NCBI GenBank assembly: GCA_946497035.1
Contig: CAMMIW010000008.1
Coordinates: 1-64,000, forward strand
Direction: 5' to 3'
Source: an uncultured Eubacteriaceae bacterium
GTDB taxonomy: Bacteria; Bacillota; Clostridia; Lachnospirales; CAG-274
Length of the DNA stretch: 64,000 nucleotides
The position numbers were made by a program, and so were the translations under genes. This document shows, one piece after another, positions 27,099 through 35,822 of this stretch. The notes below the pieces were generated by a model. The model worked only from the letters and a program-made list of their open reading frames with translations. It had not been told where the DNA came from and searched no databases. Position 1 is the first letter of the stretch; the number at the start of each line of letters is the position of its first letter.

Positions 27099-28364
27099 AT
27101 GCAAAAACTATTATCAAAAGTAACTGACAATTCAAATTTTTATATGGGACAATCTCCTATCGACTTAATAGAAAAATATGGTAGCCCTTTATATGTATAT
27201 AATGAAAAAATACTTCGTGAAAAAATGAGAGATATGAAAAATCTCGTTTCTTATGAAAATTTTGCTGTAAATTATTCAGCAAAAGCTAATAGTAGTTTAG
27301 CTATATTAGAGATAGCTAACGAAGAAGGGCTAAATATTGATGCTATGTCTCCTGGTGAGATGTATGCTGAGCTTAAAGCAGGTTTTTCTCCCGATAAAAT
27401 TTTTTATATAAGTAACAATGTTTCTAAAGAAGAAATGAAGTATGCTATAGATAATAATATTATTTTAAGCGTAGATTCTATCTCTCAATTAGAACAATTT
27501 GGCCAAATTAATCCTGGTGGTAAAGTTGCTGCTCGTTTTAACGGTGGTATTGGAGCAGGCCACCACGAAAAAGTTATAACTGCTGGTAAAAATACTAAAT
27601 TTGGTATAGACCCACAAGAGATAGATTTATTTAAACAAACTTTAAATAAATACAATTTAACATTAGTAGGTATAAATCAACATATAGGCTCTTTATTTAT
27701 GGAGCCAGATAAATATATAGATGGTGTTTATGCCATTTTATCTATTGCTAAACAATTTGATAACTTAGAATTTATCGATTTAGGTGGTGGCTTTGGCATA
27801 CCTTATAACAAATTAGAAGATAATTACAAAACTTTAGATATTAAAACACTTGGTATTAAACTAAACGAAATATTTGAAAATTTTGCTAAAGAATATGGCA
27901 AAAAAGTTAAATTTAAAGTTGAGCCAGGTAGATATATTGCCGCAGAATGTGGTGTTTTACTTGGAACAGTTCATGCTATAAAAAACAATGCTGATAATAG
28001 ATATGCAGGCACAGACTTAGGTTTTAATGTTTTAGCTAGACCTGTTATGTATGATTCTCACCACGATATAGAGGTTTATAGAAAGTCTGATGAAAAATGT
28101 GAAAAAATAGAGCCTATTACTGTTGTTGGTAATATTTGTGAAACAGGTGATATTATTGCTAAAAATAGAATGTTACCTAGCCTTGAAGAAGGTGATATTT
28201 TAGGTGTTTTAGATACTGGTGCCTATGGCCACGTTATGAGCTCAAATTATAATAATAGATTACGCCCTGCCGAAGTTTTAATACGAGAAAACGGCGAAGC
28301 AGTTCTCATTAGAAAAAGAGATACTCTAGAAGATATAATGAAAAATTTTATTTCTTTAAAATAA
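27099..28364 (+). CDS. lysA: Diaminopimelate decarboxylase
   Basis: This 421-aa PLP enzyme of the alanine-racemase-like fold converts meso-diaminopimelate to lysine. PLP Lys lies in NYSAKANSS (residue about 67); also seen are DLGGGFGIPY, EPGRYIAAECGVLLG and the second-domain VGNICETGDIIAKNR with the active-site Cys. DapDC rather than ornithine decarboxylase is favoured by this Cys context and length. Shine-Dalgarno AAGGAG lies before the ATG. Likely in one transcript with aroC. Confidence 0.88.
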   Translation: MQKLLSKVTDNSNFYMGQSPIDLIEKYGSPLYVYNEKILREKMRDMKNLVSYENFAVNYSAKANSSLAILEIANEEGLNIDAMSPGEMYAELKAGFSPDKIFYISNNVSKEEMKYAIDNNIILSVDSISQLEQFGQINPGGKVAARFNGGIGAGHHEKVITAGKNTKFGIDPQEIDLFKQTLNKYNLTLVGINQHIGSLFMEPDKYIDGVYAILSIAKQFDNLEFIDLGGGFGIPYNKLEDNYKTLDIKTLGIKLNEIFENFAKEYGKKVKFKVEPGRYIAAECGVLLGTVHAIKNNADNRYAGTDLGFNVLARPVMYDSHHDIEVYRKSDEKCEKIEPITVVGNICETGDIIAKNRMLPSLEEGDILGVLDTGAYGHVMSSNYNNRLRPAEVLIRENGEAVLIRKRDTLEDIMKNFISLK

Positions 28365-28388
28365 TTATCATATTTAGGGGGATTTTAT

Positions 28389-29024
28389 ATGACACCAAAA
28401 CAAATATATAATGAGATTGCCGCTAAAAAAATAATTGAAAATTTAGAAAAAAGAAATATGCAAGGCTTTTTTGTTAAAAATAAAGAAGAAGCTTTGCAAA
28501 AAGCTTTAAGCCTTATACCTGATAAATCTACTATATGCTGGGGTGGCTCTCAAAGTATAATACAAATTGGCTTAATAGATGAATTATATAAAAGAGATTA
28601 TACACTTTTTGATAGAGCTAAAGCCACTAATCAAGATGAAATTGATGAAATATATAGACAAGCATTTTTAAGTGATTTTTACCTTGCTAGCGCTAATGCT
28701 ATCACTTTAGATGGAAAAATTGTAAATATTGATGGCACAGGTAATAGAGTTGCTGCTATGATTTATGGGCCTAAAAATGTAATTTTAATTGTAGGTATTA
28801 ATAAAATAGCTAAAGATGAAGCTTCTGCTATAGAAAGGGTTAAAAACTATGCATCACCTATAAATGCTATACGTTTAAATAGAAACACACCTTGCACTAT
28901 AAAAGGTAACTGTTACGATTGTTTATCTAGTGATACTATATGTTGTGTAACTTCTGTTCAACGTTTTAGTAGGTTTAAAAATAGAATTAAAGTTATTTTA
29001 GTTGATGAAGAATTAGGCTATTAA
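28389..29024 (+). CDS. LUD-domain protein (LutC/YkgG-like)
   Basis: The 211-aa protein carries the LUD (DUF162) fold: CWGGSQSI near residue 52, LASANAITLDGKIVNIDGTG and YGPKNVILIVGINKI. A Cys-rich C-terminal segment (CTIKGNCYDC, TICC) could hold a metal cluster. Single-gene LUD proteins are frequent in anaerobes; unlike LutABC systems there is no iron-sulphur partner here, so lactate use cannot be inferred. It follows lysA by 24 bp after an AGGGGG site. Confidence 0.8.
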   Translation: MTPKQIYNEIAAKKIIENLEKRNMQGFFVKNKEEALQKALSLIPDKSTICWGGSQSIIQIGLIDELYKRDYTLFDRAKATNQDEIDEIYRQAFLSDFYLASANAITLDGKIVNIDGTGNRVAAMIYGPKNVILIVGINKIAKDEASAIERVKNYASPINAIRLNRNTPCTIKGNCYDCLSSDTICCVTSVQRFSRFKNRIKVILVDEELGY

Positions 29025-29148
29025 TTTTGTATATTTTGTATATTTTAAATATATTATTTATTTTTAATTTATATTATTTGCCAATTTAATTTTTTTTCAT
29101 TTGAATATATAATTAATAAGGTTAAATTTATTTTTTGGAGGAATTTAT

Positions 29149-29679
29149 ATGAATATTTGGCACGATATTAATGCAGATAGAATAAAAACTGACGAGTTTG
29201 TATGCGTTATAGAAATTTCTAAAGGTAGCAAAAAAAAATATGAATTAGATAAAGAAACAGGGCTTATTATGTTAGATAGAATCTTACATTCTGCTGTTCA
29301 TTACCCTGCTAACTATGGTTTTATACCTAGAACTTATGGTGATGACAAAGACCCTCTTGATGTTCTTTTATTATGCTCAGAAACTATTGAGCCTTTAACA
29401 CTTGTTGAAGCTTACCCTATTGGTGTTATGCATATGGTTGATGGTGGAGAAAATGATGAAAAAATTATCGCTATAGCTAAAAAAGATCCTATGTATAATA
29501 GCTACAAAGATATATCTGAATTACCTAAGCATATTTTTGATGAAATGAAACATTTCTTTGTTACTTACAAAGATCTTGAAAACAAAAAAACTTCTGTAGA
29601 AAAACTTGGTAATGCAGAAGAAGCTAAAAAAATTATTGAAGCTTGCATTAATAATTATAATGAAAAATTTTGTAAATAA
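29149..29679 (+). CDS. ppa: Inorganic pyrophosphatase (family I)
   Basis: The 176-aa soluble enzyme hydrolyses pyrophosphate. The family signature YGDDKDPLDVLLL with the three metal-binding Asp residues is intact, as are FIPRTYG, VDGGENDEKIIAI and HFFVTYKDLE. TTGGAGGAATTT precedes the ATG; a perfect hairpin terminator follows. Confidence 0.95.
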   Translation: MNIWHDINADRIKTDEFVCVIEISKGSKKKYELDKETGLIMLDRILHSAVHYPANYGFIPRTYGDDKDPLDVLLLCSETIEPLTLVEAYPIGVMHMVDGGENDEKIIAIAKKDPMYNSYKDISELPKHIFDEMKHFFVTYKDLENKKTSVEKLGNAEEAKKIIEACINNYNEKFCK

Positions 29680-29713
29680 AAAATAAAAGAGGTATACCTC
29701 TTTTATTTTTTAT
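29678..29713 (+). terminator. Terminator after ppa
   Basis: AAAATAAAAGAGGTA and TACCTCTTTTATTTT form a perfect 15-bp palindrome (29681-29710), followed by more T residues. Confidence 0.95.
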
Positions 29714-29818
29714 TTACAAGTAGTATTTAAAATTAATAATAAAAAATTATATAAAAATACTATTTGTTTATTGTTTTCTATATGTTAATAGTATATAATA
29801 TTTTTTGAGGTGATTATT

Positions 29819-30007
29819 TTGAGCTTAAAAAATAAAAAACAAAAAGAAATGCTACTAAAAGATATATACTCTCTTTCTATTTTAATTAGAAAATTATCAT
29901 TATACTGTGGTTTTATATCTAAATCTAAATCTTTAGATTATAAATATATAAAATCTATTATAAACACATTAAAAATTTATATTGAAAAAATAGAAAAAAA
30001 TCTATAA
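29819..30007 (+). CDS. Small helical protein of unknown function
   Basis: A 62-aa Lys-rich product (LSLKNKKQKEMLLKD…IYIEKIEKNL) starting at TTG 29819-29821, 8 bases after GAGG; the upstream GTG at 29810 overlaps that site. Its pattern suggests two amphipathic helices with no membrane segment and no Cys cluster. No family recognised. It ends one base before the convergent csp stop, so their 3' ends touch. Confidence 0.55.
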   Translation: MSLKNKKQKEMLLKDIYSLSILIRKLSLYCGFISKSKSLDYKYIKSIINTLKIYIEKIEKNL

Positions 30008-30008
30008 A

Positions 30009-33000
30009 TTATATATTTTCAAATGTGCTTAATATATTTAGCTTACCAAAACCCCATAAATTATTAGGATACAACTCATTTATATTTCTTTGAGCCCCCG
30101 ATGTAAAATATCCTATAACAGAAACAGTATTTATAGCAGGGCTATTTCCTTTTACTATTGCCCATTCTAACATAAGAGCCGAACATCCTGTAGATATAGC
30201 TGCTGCTCCACTCGTTCCTGTTATCGTATCAACTCTACCTATTTCATTTATACAACTAACATTTACACTTGGTGCACTTATTATAGGCCTTATGTTATTA
30301 AGCCTTGTTGGCCCTCTACCTGACTGTATAAAAAAACTATTATCAAAATGATTATATCCACCTACTGTTACAACTGAATTAGCTGTTGCTGGCAATGTAA
30401 CAGTATAAAAAGGATCTGGTGTTAAAAAAATTGTATCTTCTTTTATAAAATTTTGTATTGGTAACCAACTGTGTATATCTCCTATTAATATTCTTTCGCC
30501 ATATATATTTATTTTCCATACCCCTGGGCTTGGAGTAGTAAATCTTAACAAAGTTAATTGGCCACTACTTTCAAAACTTTTATTATAATATTGTACTCTT
30601 ATTTTTGTATTACTAAGTGGTAAAAATATTTCTTCATCATAGTTATCTCTAGGCGGTATTTTACCTGTACTTTCTCCTGTTGGTGATATTATATTTATAC
30701 TTATTCTATCTGAAGCATATGCTACAATATTTAATAAAAATCCGTTTTCCCCTTCCGCAACTTTAAATTCTAATGTTTTTTCATCACCTGTATTTGACAA
30801 TTTTATTAATGAATGATGCTGAGCATTACCTTCATTACCATTACATATATTTATACAAATTCCATTTTTTAAAGCAATATTAGATATATACTGTTCTAAT
30901 ATAGATAATCCATTATGAAATCCACTATTGCTGCCCATACCAATACATATAGCTAATGGTTTATTTAATTTTATAGATTTTTGGTATAAATATTCTATAC
31001 CTAACATTAAATCTGCACTACTATAAGATGGTACATTATCTGGTATAAATTCATATTCTTTTAAAGCTTTACTAGCTTGCTTTAATTTTACTACCACTAA
31101 CTCTGCATCTGGTGCAACACCTATAAAATCTTTTTCTAAACTTTCTCTACCTGCACAAATACTAGCTAATTTTGTTCCATGGCCTATTTCATCTCTAGTA
31201 GGTACTATATTAAATGGATTATCACTAGAAAGAGCTAAATCTATATCTTGCCTTGTATATTCTGTTCCAAAGCAATGATCTTTAGGCGGATTACCTTGTA
31301 TAGTTTGATCCCATATACTTACTATTTTTGTTGTATTATCTTCATATATAAATTCATCTAATGTATAATTTATCCCAGTATCAACTATACCTATTAAAAC
31401 ACCACTACCTCTTAAATTTAAAAATGGTTGATTTTGTATAGCTAAAACTCCTGTTGCTTCTAATGCCGATTTATCCATTAAACCTAAATTAAATGGTTGT
31501 TGCATTGCTATTTTAGACATTTCTTCATCTGTTATAAGATCTAACATCTTTCTTTCTATATATAATATAACAAAATCTCCTGTTAAAACTTTACATATTT
31601 TAATAAAATTATACTTTTCTATTATATTTTTTGTTTCATTATTATATTGGGCAAACATTGTTACATATTGCCATGAATATACTATATCACTTAAATTAGG
31701 CTCTTCTACATTCATTGTTGATAAAAACCTATCCGATTTATATGTCTCTAATATTTTTAATGTTTCTAAAACACATAAATTACCGTATCCCCATTCTTTA
31801 TTAGGATAATTTATATTACCTCTTTTTTTAGCTCCTGCTCTAAAAAAGGCTTTTAATCTTTGCCCATATAAAAATAAGTCATTTTTATTTACTATCCCCC
31901 ATTCCATTAATAAAGCACTTGCACCTGTTACAAAAGGTGCTGCCATACTTGTTCCTGAAAAACTATCATATCCTAAATTATTTGATGTAGTTGTTATATT
32001 TTCACTAGGTGCTACTATATCTGGTTTTATTCTTTCATCTCTTGTAAAGCCTCTTCCAGAAAAATCTGATATACTATTTAATAAGTTATTATATCCTCCA
32101 ACAGTTATTACATTATTAGCTGTAGATGGTATAGTTAAAGTAGTATTAATATTAGGATTTAAAAATTTTGTATTTTTAGATGAAATTTCTGTAACAGGTA
32201 ACCAAATATCAAATTTACCATCTGTAATGTCAACTCCAAAAATAACTATTTTCCATATACCACTTGATAGTGCTTCATTTGTGCTAATAAACTCAAAAAA
32301 TAACCCTTGTTCTAATGTATAAGGTGTAGGCTCTCCTAAATTAAAATATAATCTATCATTATCTAAATTAAATACATTTCTTTTTGTTGTATTATTTATA
32401 AATCCTGTTTCTTTTCCGTTAGGAGATATGACTTTTATATTAAAAATATCAACAAAATTTTTAAATAAAACAACATATAACGACGATAAATTGGTATCTA
32501 AAGAAATTTCTATTTCTATTTCTTCATTATTTTTTATAATATTTGAATAATGATGGGCTGTAGAGCCCTCGTTTCCTGTTGCTACAACAATAGCTGTTTT
32601 CCAAATGTTAGACATATCATTTATATAAGTTTCAAATAGCGAATCGCCTGTATGTGACCCATCATTTGTTCCAAAAGATAAATTTATAGCTATAGGTTTA
32701 TTTAGTTCTATAGCCTTATCTAAAACAAATTTTATAGCTCTCATTATTTCAGTATTTCTAGCAAAAGATTCTCTTCCTTTTTCTCCAAGTTTTACCACAA
32801 TAATATCACTTTTGGGTGCAACACCTATATATTTACCATTAGATGATTTCCCATTGCCGCAAGCTATACCTGCCACCGCTGTTCCGTGGCCTAAATCATC
32901 TGTAGTTTTTACAATATTAAAAGGTTGTTCCGATAACAGTGCATTATTTATTTCATCTCTATTATACAGCGTACCACTGGTAAATCCTTCGGGTGGATTT

Positions 33001-33479
33001 CCATCTTCTATAGTTTGATCCCATATATATTGTATTCTTGTTGTATCGTCATCATTTCTAAAATCTTTGTGAGTATAATTTATTCCTGAATCTATAATGG
33101 CTACTAGTGTGCCCTCTCCTGTTAAATTATAAGGCTCATTTTTTATTTGACTATTACATATACTAGTTTGTGCATTATCTAATGCAATATATAAATTTCT
33201 GGGTTGTTCTATATATTCTATTTCTCTATATAATGTTAATAAAAATATTTCTTCTCTTTTTAATGTTATTATAGCATAATTGGCAGATAATATTTCTATT
33301 TTTAAATTTATATTTTCCTTTATAACATTTAAATCTCCATTATATTTTACTATCACTTCCCATAAATCATTATTTTTATTATATCCTGTTTTTATATTAC
33401 TTTTTTCTAAAATATTTTCAGGTATATTAAGAGCTGTTTTTAATTGACTATCTATTTTTAAATCATTAAATTGAGACAT
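30009..33479 (-). CDS. Tandem subtilisin-like germination protease (CspB-CspA type)
   Basis: The 1156-aa protein holds two S8 subtilase units, each with an N-terminal prodomain-like part and a Csp-type insertion before the Ser motif. First unit: Asp in IIDSGINYTH, His in DLGHGTAVAG, oxyanion Asn in VATGNEGS, Ser in FSGTSMAAPFV. Second unit: Asp in IVDTGINYT, His in EIGHGTKLAS, Asn in CNGNEGNA, Ser in TGTSGAAAIS. In spore formers, Csp proteases activate the cortex lytic enzyme SleC at germination. In C. difficile the fused CspBA has a catalytically dead second unit; here both triads look intact. No sleC or cspC lies in the window. It lacks a signal peptide, as expected for spore proteins. Confidence 0.88.
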   Translation of the reverse strand: MSQFNDLKIDSQLKTALNIPENILEKSNIKTGYNKNNDLWEVIVKYNGDLNVIKENINLKIEILSANYAIITLKREEIFLLTLYREIEYIEQPRNLYIALDNAQTSICNSQIKNEPYNLTGEGTLVAIIDSGINYTHKDFRNDDDTTRIQYIWDQTIEDGNPPEGFTSGTLYNRDEINNALLSEQPFNIVKTTDDLGHGTAVAGIACGNGKSSNGKYIGVAPKSDIIVVKLGEKGRESFARNTEIMRAIKFVLDKAIELNKPIAINLSFGTNDGSHTGDSLFETYINDMSNIWKTAIVVATGNEGSTAHHYSNIIKNNEEIEIEISLDTNLSSLYVVLFKNFVDIFNIKVISPNGKETGFINNTTKRNVFNLDNDRLYFNLGEPTPYTLEQGLFFEFISTNEALSSGIWKIVIFGVDITDGKFDIWLPVTEISSKNTKFLNPNINTTLTIPSTANNVITVGGYNNLLNSISDFSGRGFTRDERIKPDIVAPSENITTTSNNLGYDSFSGTSMAAPFVTGASALLMEWGIVNKNDLFLYGQRLKAFFRAGAKKRGNINYPNKEWGYGNLCVLETLKILETYKSDRFLSTMNVEEPNLSDIVYSWQYVTMFAQYNNETKNIIEKYNFIKICKVLTGDFVILYIERKMLDLITDEEMSKIAMQQPFNLGLMDKSALEATGVLAIQNQPFLNLRGSGVLIGIVDTGINYTLDEFIYEDNTTKIVSIWDQTIQGNPPKDHCFGTEYTRQDIDLALSSDNPFNIVPTRDEIGHGTKLASICAGRESLEKDFIGVAPDAELVVVKLKQASKALKEYEFIPDNVPSYSSADLMLGIEYLYQKSIKLNKPLAICIGMGSNSGFHNGLSILEQYISNIALKNGICINICNGNEGNAQHHSLIKLSNTGDEKTLEFKVAEGENGFLLNIVAYASDRISINIISPTGESTGKIPPRDNYDEEIFLPLSNTKIRVQYYNKSFESSGQLTLLRFTTPSPGVWKINIYGERILIGDIHSWLPIQNFIKEDTIFLTPDPFYTVTLPATANSVVTVGGYNHFDNSFFIQSGRGPTRLNNIRPIISAPSVNVSCINEIGRVDTITGTSGAAAISTGCSALMLEWAIVKGNSPAINTVSVIGYFTSGAQRNINELYPNNLWGFGKLNILSTFENI

Positions 33480-33638
33480 ATTTTACCACCTTAAACAATA
33501 TAATTTAATATATGTAACTATATATTTTTTATTACTATTAATAAATTTTACTTATATAATAACTATTAGCATAAGGTTATAATATATTAAATAATAATAA
33601 TGTAAAAAACATAAATTTCTAAAACCATAACAATAAAA

Positions 33639-33692
33639 ATAAGCCTTTCTTTTATACTGTATATAAACAAATTAATAATAAAAGAAAAGCTA
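33639..33692. terminator. Hairpin upstream of csp
   Basis: AGCCTTTCTTTTAT (33641-33654) pairs with ATAAAAGAAAAGCT (33678-33691) with one mismatch. It lies between csp's upstream region and the toxin-antitoxin remnant; polarity is unclear. Confidence 0.5.
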
Positions 33693-33712
33693 AATAGTTT
33701 ACTTTAAATATC

Positions 33713-33868
33713 TTTACAAATCAATATATACTACATTATTTATACAAGGGTGGTAACCACATAAAGTAGTTAACCTTAAAATGTTTAGTTTTTATTTATC
33801 ACTTTATTTGCCACAGGATATTTAGTTTTCCTTACTTATTTTTTATGTATATAATAGTACCACTAAAT
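33713..33868. pseudogene. Truncated type I toxin-antitoxin module (older island remnant)
   Basis: This stretch is a diverged copy of the module at 42290-42500: TATCTTTACAAA.CAATATATA, a degenerate antitoxin promoter (TTTACA, 17 bp, TTATTT), GTAGTTA.CC, a CTGT-containing hairpin region and, on the minus strand, the toxin's last codons (…TIIYIKNK, stop at about 33832-33834). The rest of the toxin and its promoter are missing, cut at the left island repeat. Confidence 0.65.
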
Positions 33869-33933
33869 AAAAAATAACCCCTATATACATTGAAATATAG
33901 GGGTTTTCTATTAATTGGTTTCTATTCCCACTC
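33869..33933. repeat. Left attachment repeat (attL)
   Basis: 65 bp identical to 42647-42711. It contains the guaA terminator hairpin (AACCCCTATAT…ATATAGGGGTT) and the last guaA codons (EWE stop) without the rest of guaA. Confidence 0.92.
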
Positions 33934-34036
33934 TGTAAAAATCTTTTATCATATATTTGTATATACTGTATTTCTAGGCTTTTTATTTTTTTAATATATG
34001 TTTTTAGCCTTATTTTTATATATTTTTCAATTTTTT

Positions 34037-34055
34037 AGTATCAAATCAGTATCAA
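34037..34055. promoter_or_regulatory. Putative integrase arm site, left
   Basis: AGTATCAAATCAGTATCAA is a tandem AGTATCAA repeat, matched by AGTATCAAATTAGTATCAA at 42623-42641 near the right end. Paired short direct repeats inside both ends are typical of integrase arm-binding sites. Confidence 0.55.
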
Positions 34056-34137
34056 AAAACGTCCTATTATTTTTAATATTTAATAATATATTTTATAATT
34101 AATTTTATCTTTTATTTATCTATTTTGTATTTAAGTG

Positions 34138-34166
34138 TTTACATTGTACATATTGTATGATATAAT
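34138..34166 (+). promoter_or_regulatory. Promoter of left antitoxin RNA
   Basis: TTTACA (34138-34143), exactly 17 bp, TATAAT (34161-34166), reading towards the toxin gene's 3' end. Confidence 0.75.
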
Positions 34167-34172
34167 ATACAT

Positions 34173-34267
34173 AAATAAAAGCTAACCTTAATTGTTAGCC
34201 CACTACTATGATTTTTGTTTATTTAAACAACAGCCACAGTTTTGCAGACAGGGGCTGTTATTTTTTT
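34173..34267 (+). ncRNA. Putative type I antitoxin RNA (left module)
   Basis: Predicted RNA of about 95 nt from the promoter at 34138-34166 to a terminator (AACAGCC…GGCTGTT then seven T residues, ending about 34267). It is antisense to the 3' end of the holin-like toxin mRNA, as in BsrG/SR4- or TxpA/RatA-type systems. No expression evidence; coordinates are inferred from promoter and terminator. Confidence 0.65.
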
Positions 34268-34338
34268 GTACTATTAATTATTGATACAATTAAACTTAAT
34301 AATGTTAATATTATCATTATTGTTTCATATGTACTCAT
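34258..34338 (-). CDS. Holin-like type I toxin (left module)
   Basis: A 26-aa peptide, MSTYETIMIILTLLSLIVSI then INSTKK, with one membrane helix and a Lys-rich tail. It matches the small holin-like toxin pattern of Firmicute type I systems. Start ATG 34336-34338 follows GGGGGTGG. Its promoter on the minus strand is TTGCAA (34429-34434), 17 bp, TATAAT (34406-34411). The mRNA can fold end to end: TTGTTAGCCCACTA (34191-34204) and TAGTGGGCTAACAA (34366-34379) are exact complements, and one arm overlaps the leader, as in toxins whose translation is held off by 5'-3' pairing. Confidence 0.72.
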   Translation of the reverse strand: MSTYETIMIILTLLSLIVSIINSTKK

Positions 34339-34419
34339 AGCACCACCCCCTAACCCTTTAGGAGTTAGTGGGCTAACAACCCATAATTAAGATTAGCTCC
34401 AATAAATTATACAATATAA

Positions 34420-34629
34420 TTATTTATTTTGCAATATTCTTTCTATTTCTTCAATACGTTTTTGTTGATCATCTATTCTAATACTATTTAAAATAGCATT
34501 ACAAGTTACAGTTAAACTATTAGCTATTTTTATATCTAATTCCCCATTATAAACTAAATTAGCTATTTTACCTAGTGTACGTCTTACCTCTGTTGGTGTA
34601 GATAACCTTAATCTTTTTGGTTTAGACAT
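34420..34629 (-). CDS. Small phage-island protein, unknown
   Basis: The 69-aa protein starts at ATG 34627-34629 (GGAGGTG 7 bases upstream; the longer upstream frame has no ribosome site). It reads MSKPKRLRLSTPTEVRRTLG… and ends in a Glu/Arg coiled stretch. Similar short proteins occur beside packaging genes in Gram-positive phages, but I cannot name a family. Last gene of the capsid-side transcript. Confidence 0.6.
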   Translation of the reverse strand: MSKPKRLRLSTPTEVRRTLGKIANLVYNGELDIKIANSLTVTCNAILNSIRIDDQQKRIEEIERILQNK

Positions 34630-34645
34630 TTTAAACACCTCCTTA

Positions 34646-34909
34646 TTATTGTAATTCTTCACTACCATATATAACAAGTGTATTATTTTCATAAGGATAT
34701 TTATCAACCATATTTTGTATATGTTGCAAGCTATCTTCTTTGGTTTTATGATTTGTTGTATCTCTTTTTATTTCTCTACCATTTTTAAGATAACAACAAG
34801 TAACACTATACATATTATTTTCATAATCTATAAATGCTAAATATAACTTTTCTTCATTTTGTTTTACAATATTTTTAGCTTTCATAAATAATGTATTTAA
34901 ACTTCTCAT
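34646..34909 (-). CDS. Hypothetical island protein
   Basis: An 87-aa product (MRSLNTLFMKAKNIVKQNEE…VIYGSEELQ), mostly beta/alpha in character, no membrane segment, no recognised family. Preceded by TAAGGAGTGAATAAGT. It lies between capsid and the 69-aa gene. Confidence 0.6.
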   Translation of the reverse strand: MRSLNTLFMKAKNIVKQNEEKLYLAFIDYENNMYSVTCCYLKNGREIKRDTTNHKTKEDSLQHIQNMVDKYPYENNTLVIYGSEELQ

Positions 34910-34930
34910 ACTTATTCACTCCTTATTACA

Positions 34931-34953
34931 AAACCCCTACTATAATGTAGGGG
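34931..34953 (-). terminator. Short terminator after capsid gene
   Basis: CCCCTAC…GTAGGGG hairpin followed on the minus strand by TTTTG; probably only partial termination before the two small genes. Confidence 0.55.
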
Positions 34954-34964
34954 CTAATCTATTA

Positions 34965-35804
34965 TTATTCTGTTTTGGCTTGATAATAAATAGCTTTTGC
35001 TTTATTATCTAAAACAAATGCATCATAACATAAACGTCCTTCTACAAGGTCTCCACTTATACCTGGTGGACTTGAATGTATTTTATAATCTTCTAATTTA
35101 ACAGGCGATACAGTAGCTATAGGGTGTGCTACCATAAAACCAAAATCACTAGGTAACCTATTAGCAGGTACTTTAATAACAGTAATTCCGTCTATAATAC
35201 CTATAACTCCTTTTAATCTTAAATCATTACCGATATTAGTTTCCATAATTATATCTTTGCATTGTTTAAGTAATAAGTATACTTGAGGTGTTACAAGCAT
35301 AACTCTATTAGTTTCAGGAACTTCATTATCATCTAATACACAATTAGCTTTTATAATCTCATTGTATATATTTTCAGATGTTAAAGCTATTGCTTCAGGC
35401 TTGTTACCCGCATCAGTACACATAACGTTATAAACATATGTATCTATTTCAGGTATACATACCTCTCTTATCTGTCTAGCTAAAGCACTAGCACTAGCTA
35501 ACTGTTCCCCTGTCTCATCTGTATCTAGTTTGTCAATCTCAAATGTAAATGAACGGTCTTTCATTATAGTCATTGTTTCGGTAGTAGCATTTAATGTTTC
35601 AACTTTACCATATCTTGAACCACTATTTTCTCTGTCTCTATTATAATCATTCATTTTTGCAGTAGTTACTTTATAAACTTTTACAGATTTTGCACCATTC
35701 CAATTAAAATCATTATTAGTAACTAAAGTTCTTTTGCTTTCTGTTGCAAATACTTCATCTACATATGGTAAATACTTTGTTACTAAATCTACTGTTTTAC
35801 CCAT
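34965..35804 (-). CDS. Phage major capsid protein
   Basis: The 279-aa protein resembles HK97-fold capsid proteins of Gram-positive phages: a start MGKTVDLVTKYLPYVDEVFA, DRSFTFEIDKLDTDETGEQL, ARQIREVCIPEIDTYVYNVM and the late MLVTPQVYLLLK…DGITVIKVPANRLP and FMVAHPIATVSPVKLEDYKI segments. A scaffold-like gene lies 18 bp upstream, the classic order scaffold-capsid. No portal, protease or terminase accompanies it, which is unusual and suggests either a satellite that builds or remodels capsids with helper parts, or a decayed prophage. Confidence 0.8.
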   Translation of the reverse strand: MGKTVDLVTKYLPYVDEVFATESKRTLVTNNDFNWNGAKSVKVYKVTTAKMNDYNRDRENSGSRYGKVETLNATTETMTIMKDRSFTFEIDKLDTDETGEQLASASALARQIREVCIPEIDTYVYNVMCTDAGNKPEAIALTSENIYNEIIKANCVLDDNEVPETNRVMLVTPQVYLLLKQCKDIIMETNIGNDLRLKGVIGIIDGITVIKVPANRLPSDFGFMVAHPIATVSPVKLEDYKIHSSPPGISGDLVEGRLCYDAFVLDNKAKAIYYQAKTE

Positions 35805-35822
35805 ATTATTAAAATCTCCTTT

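Noticed and set aside
34208-34390. Plus-strand 60-codon frame in the left toxin-antitoxin module
   Set aside because: No ribosome site; the region is better explained by an antisense RNA and a minus-strand toxin with promoters on both strands.
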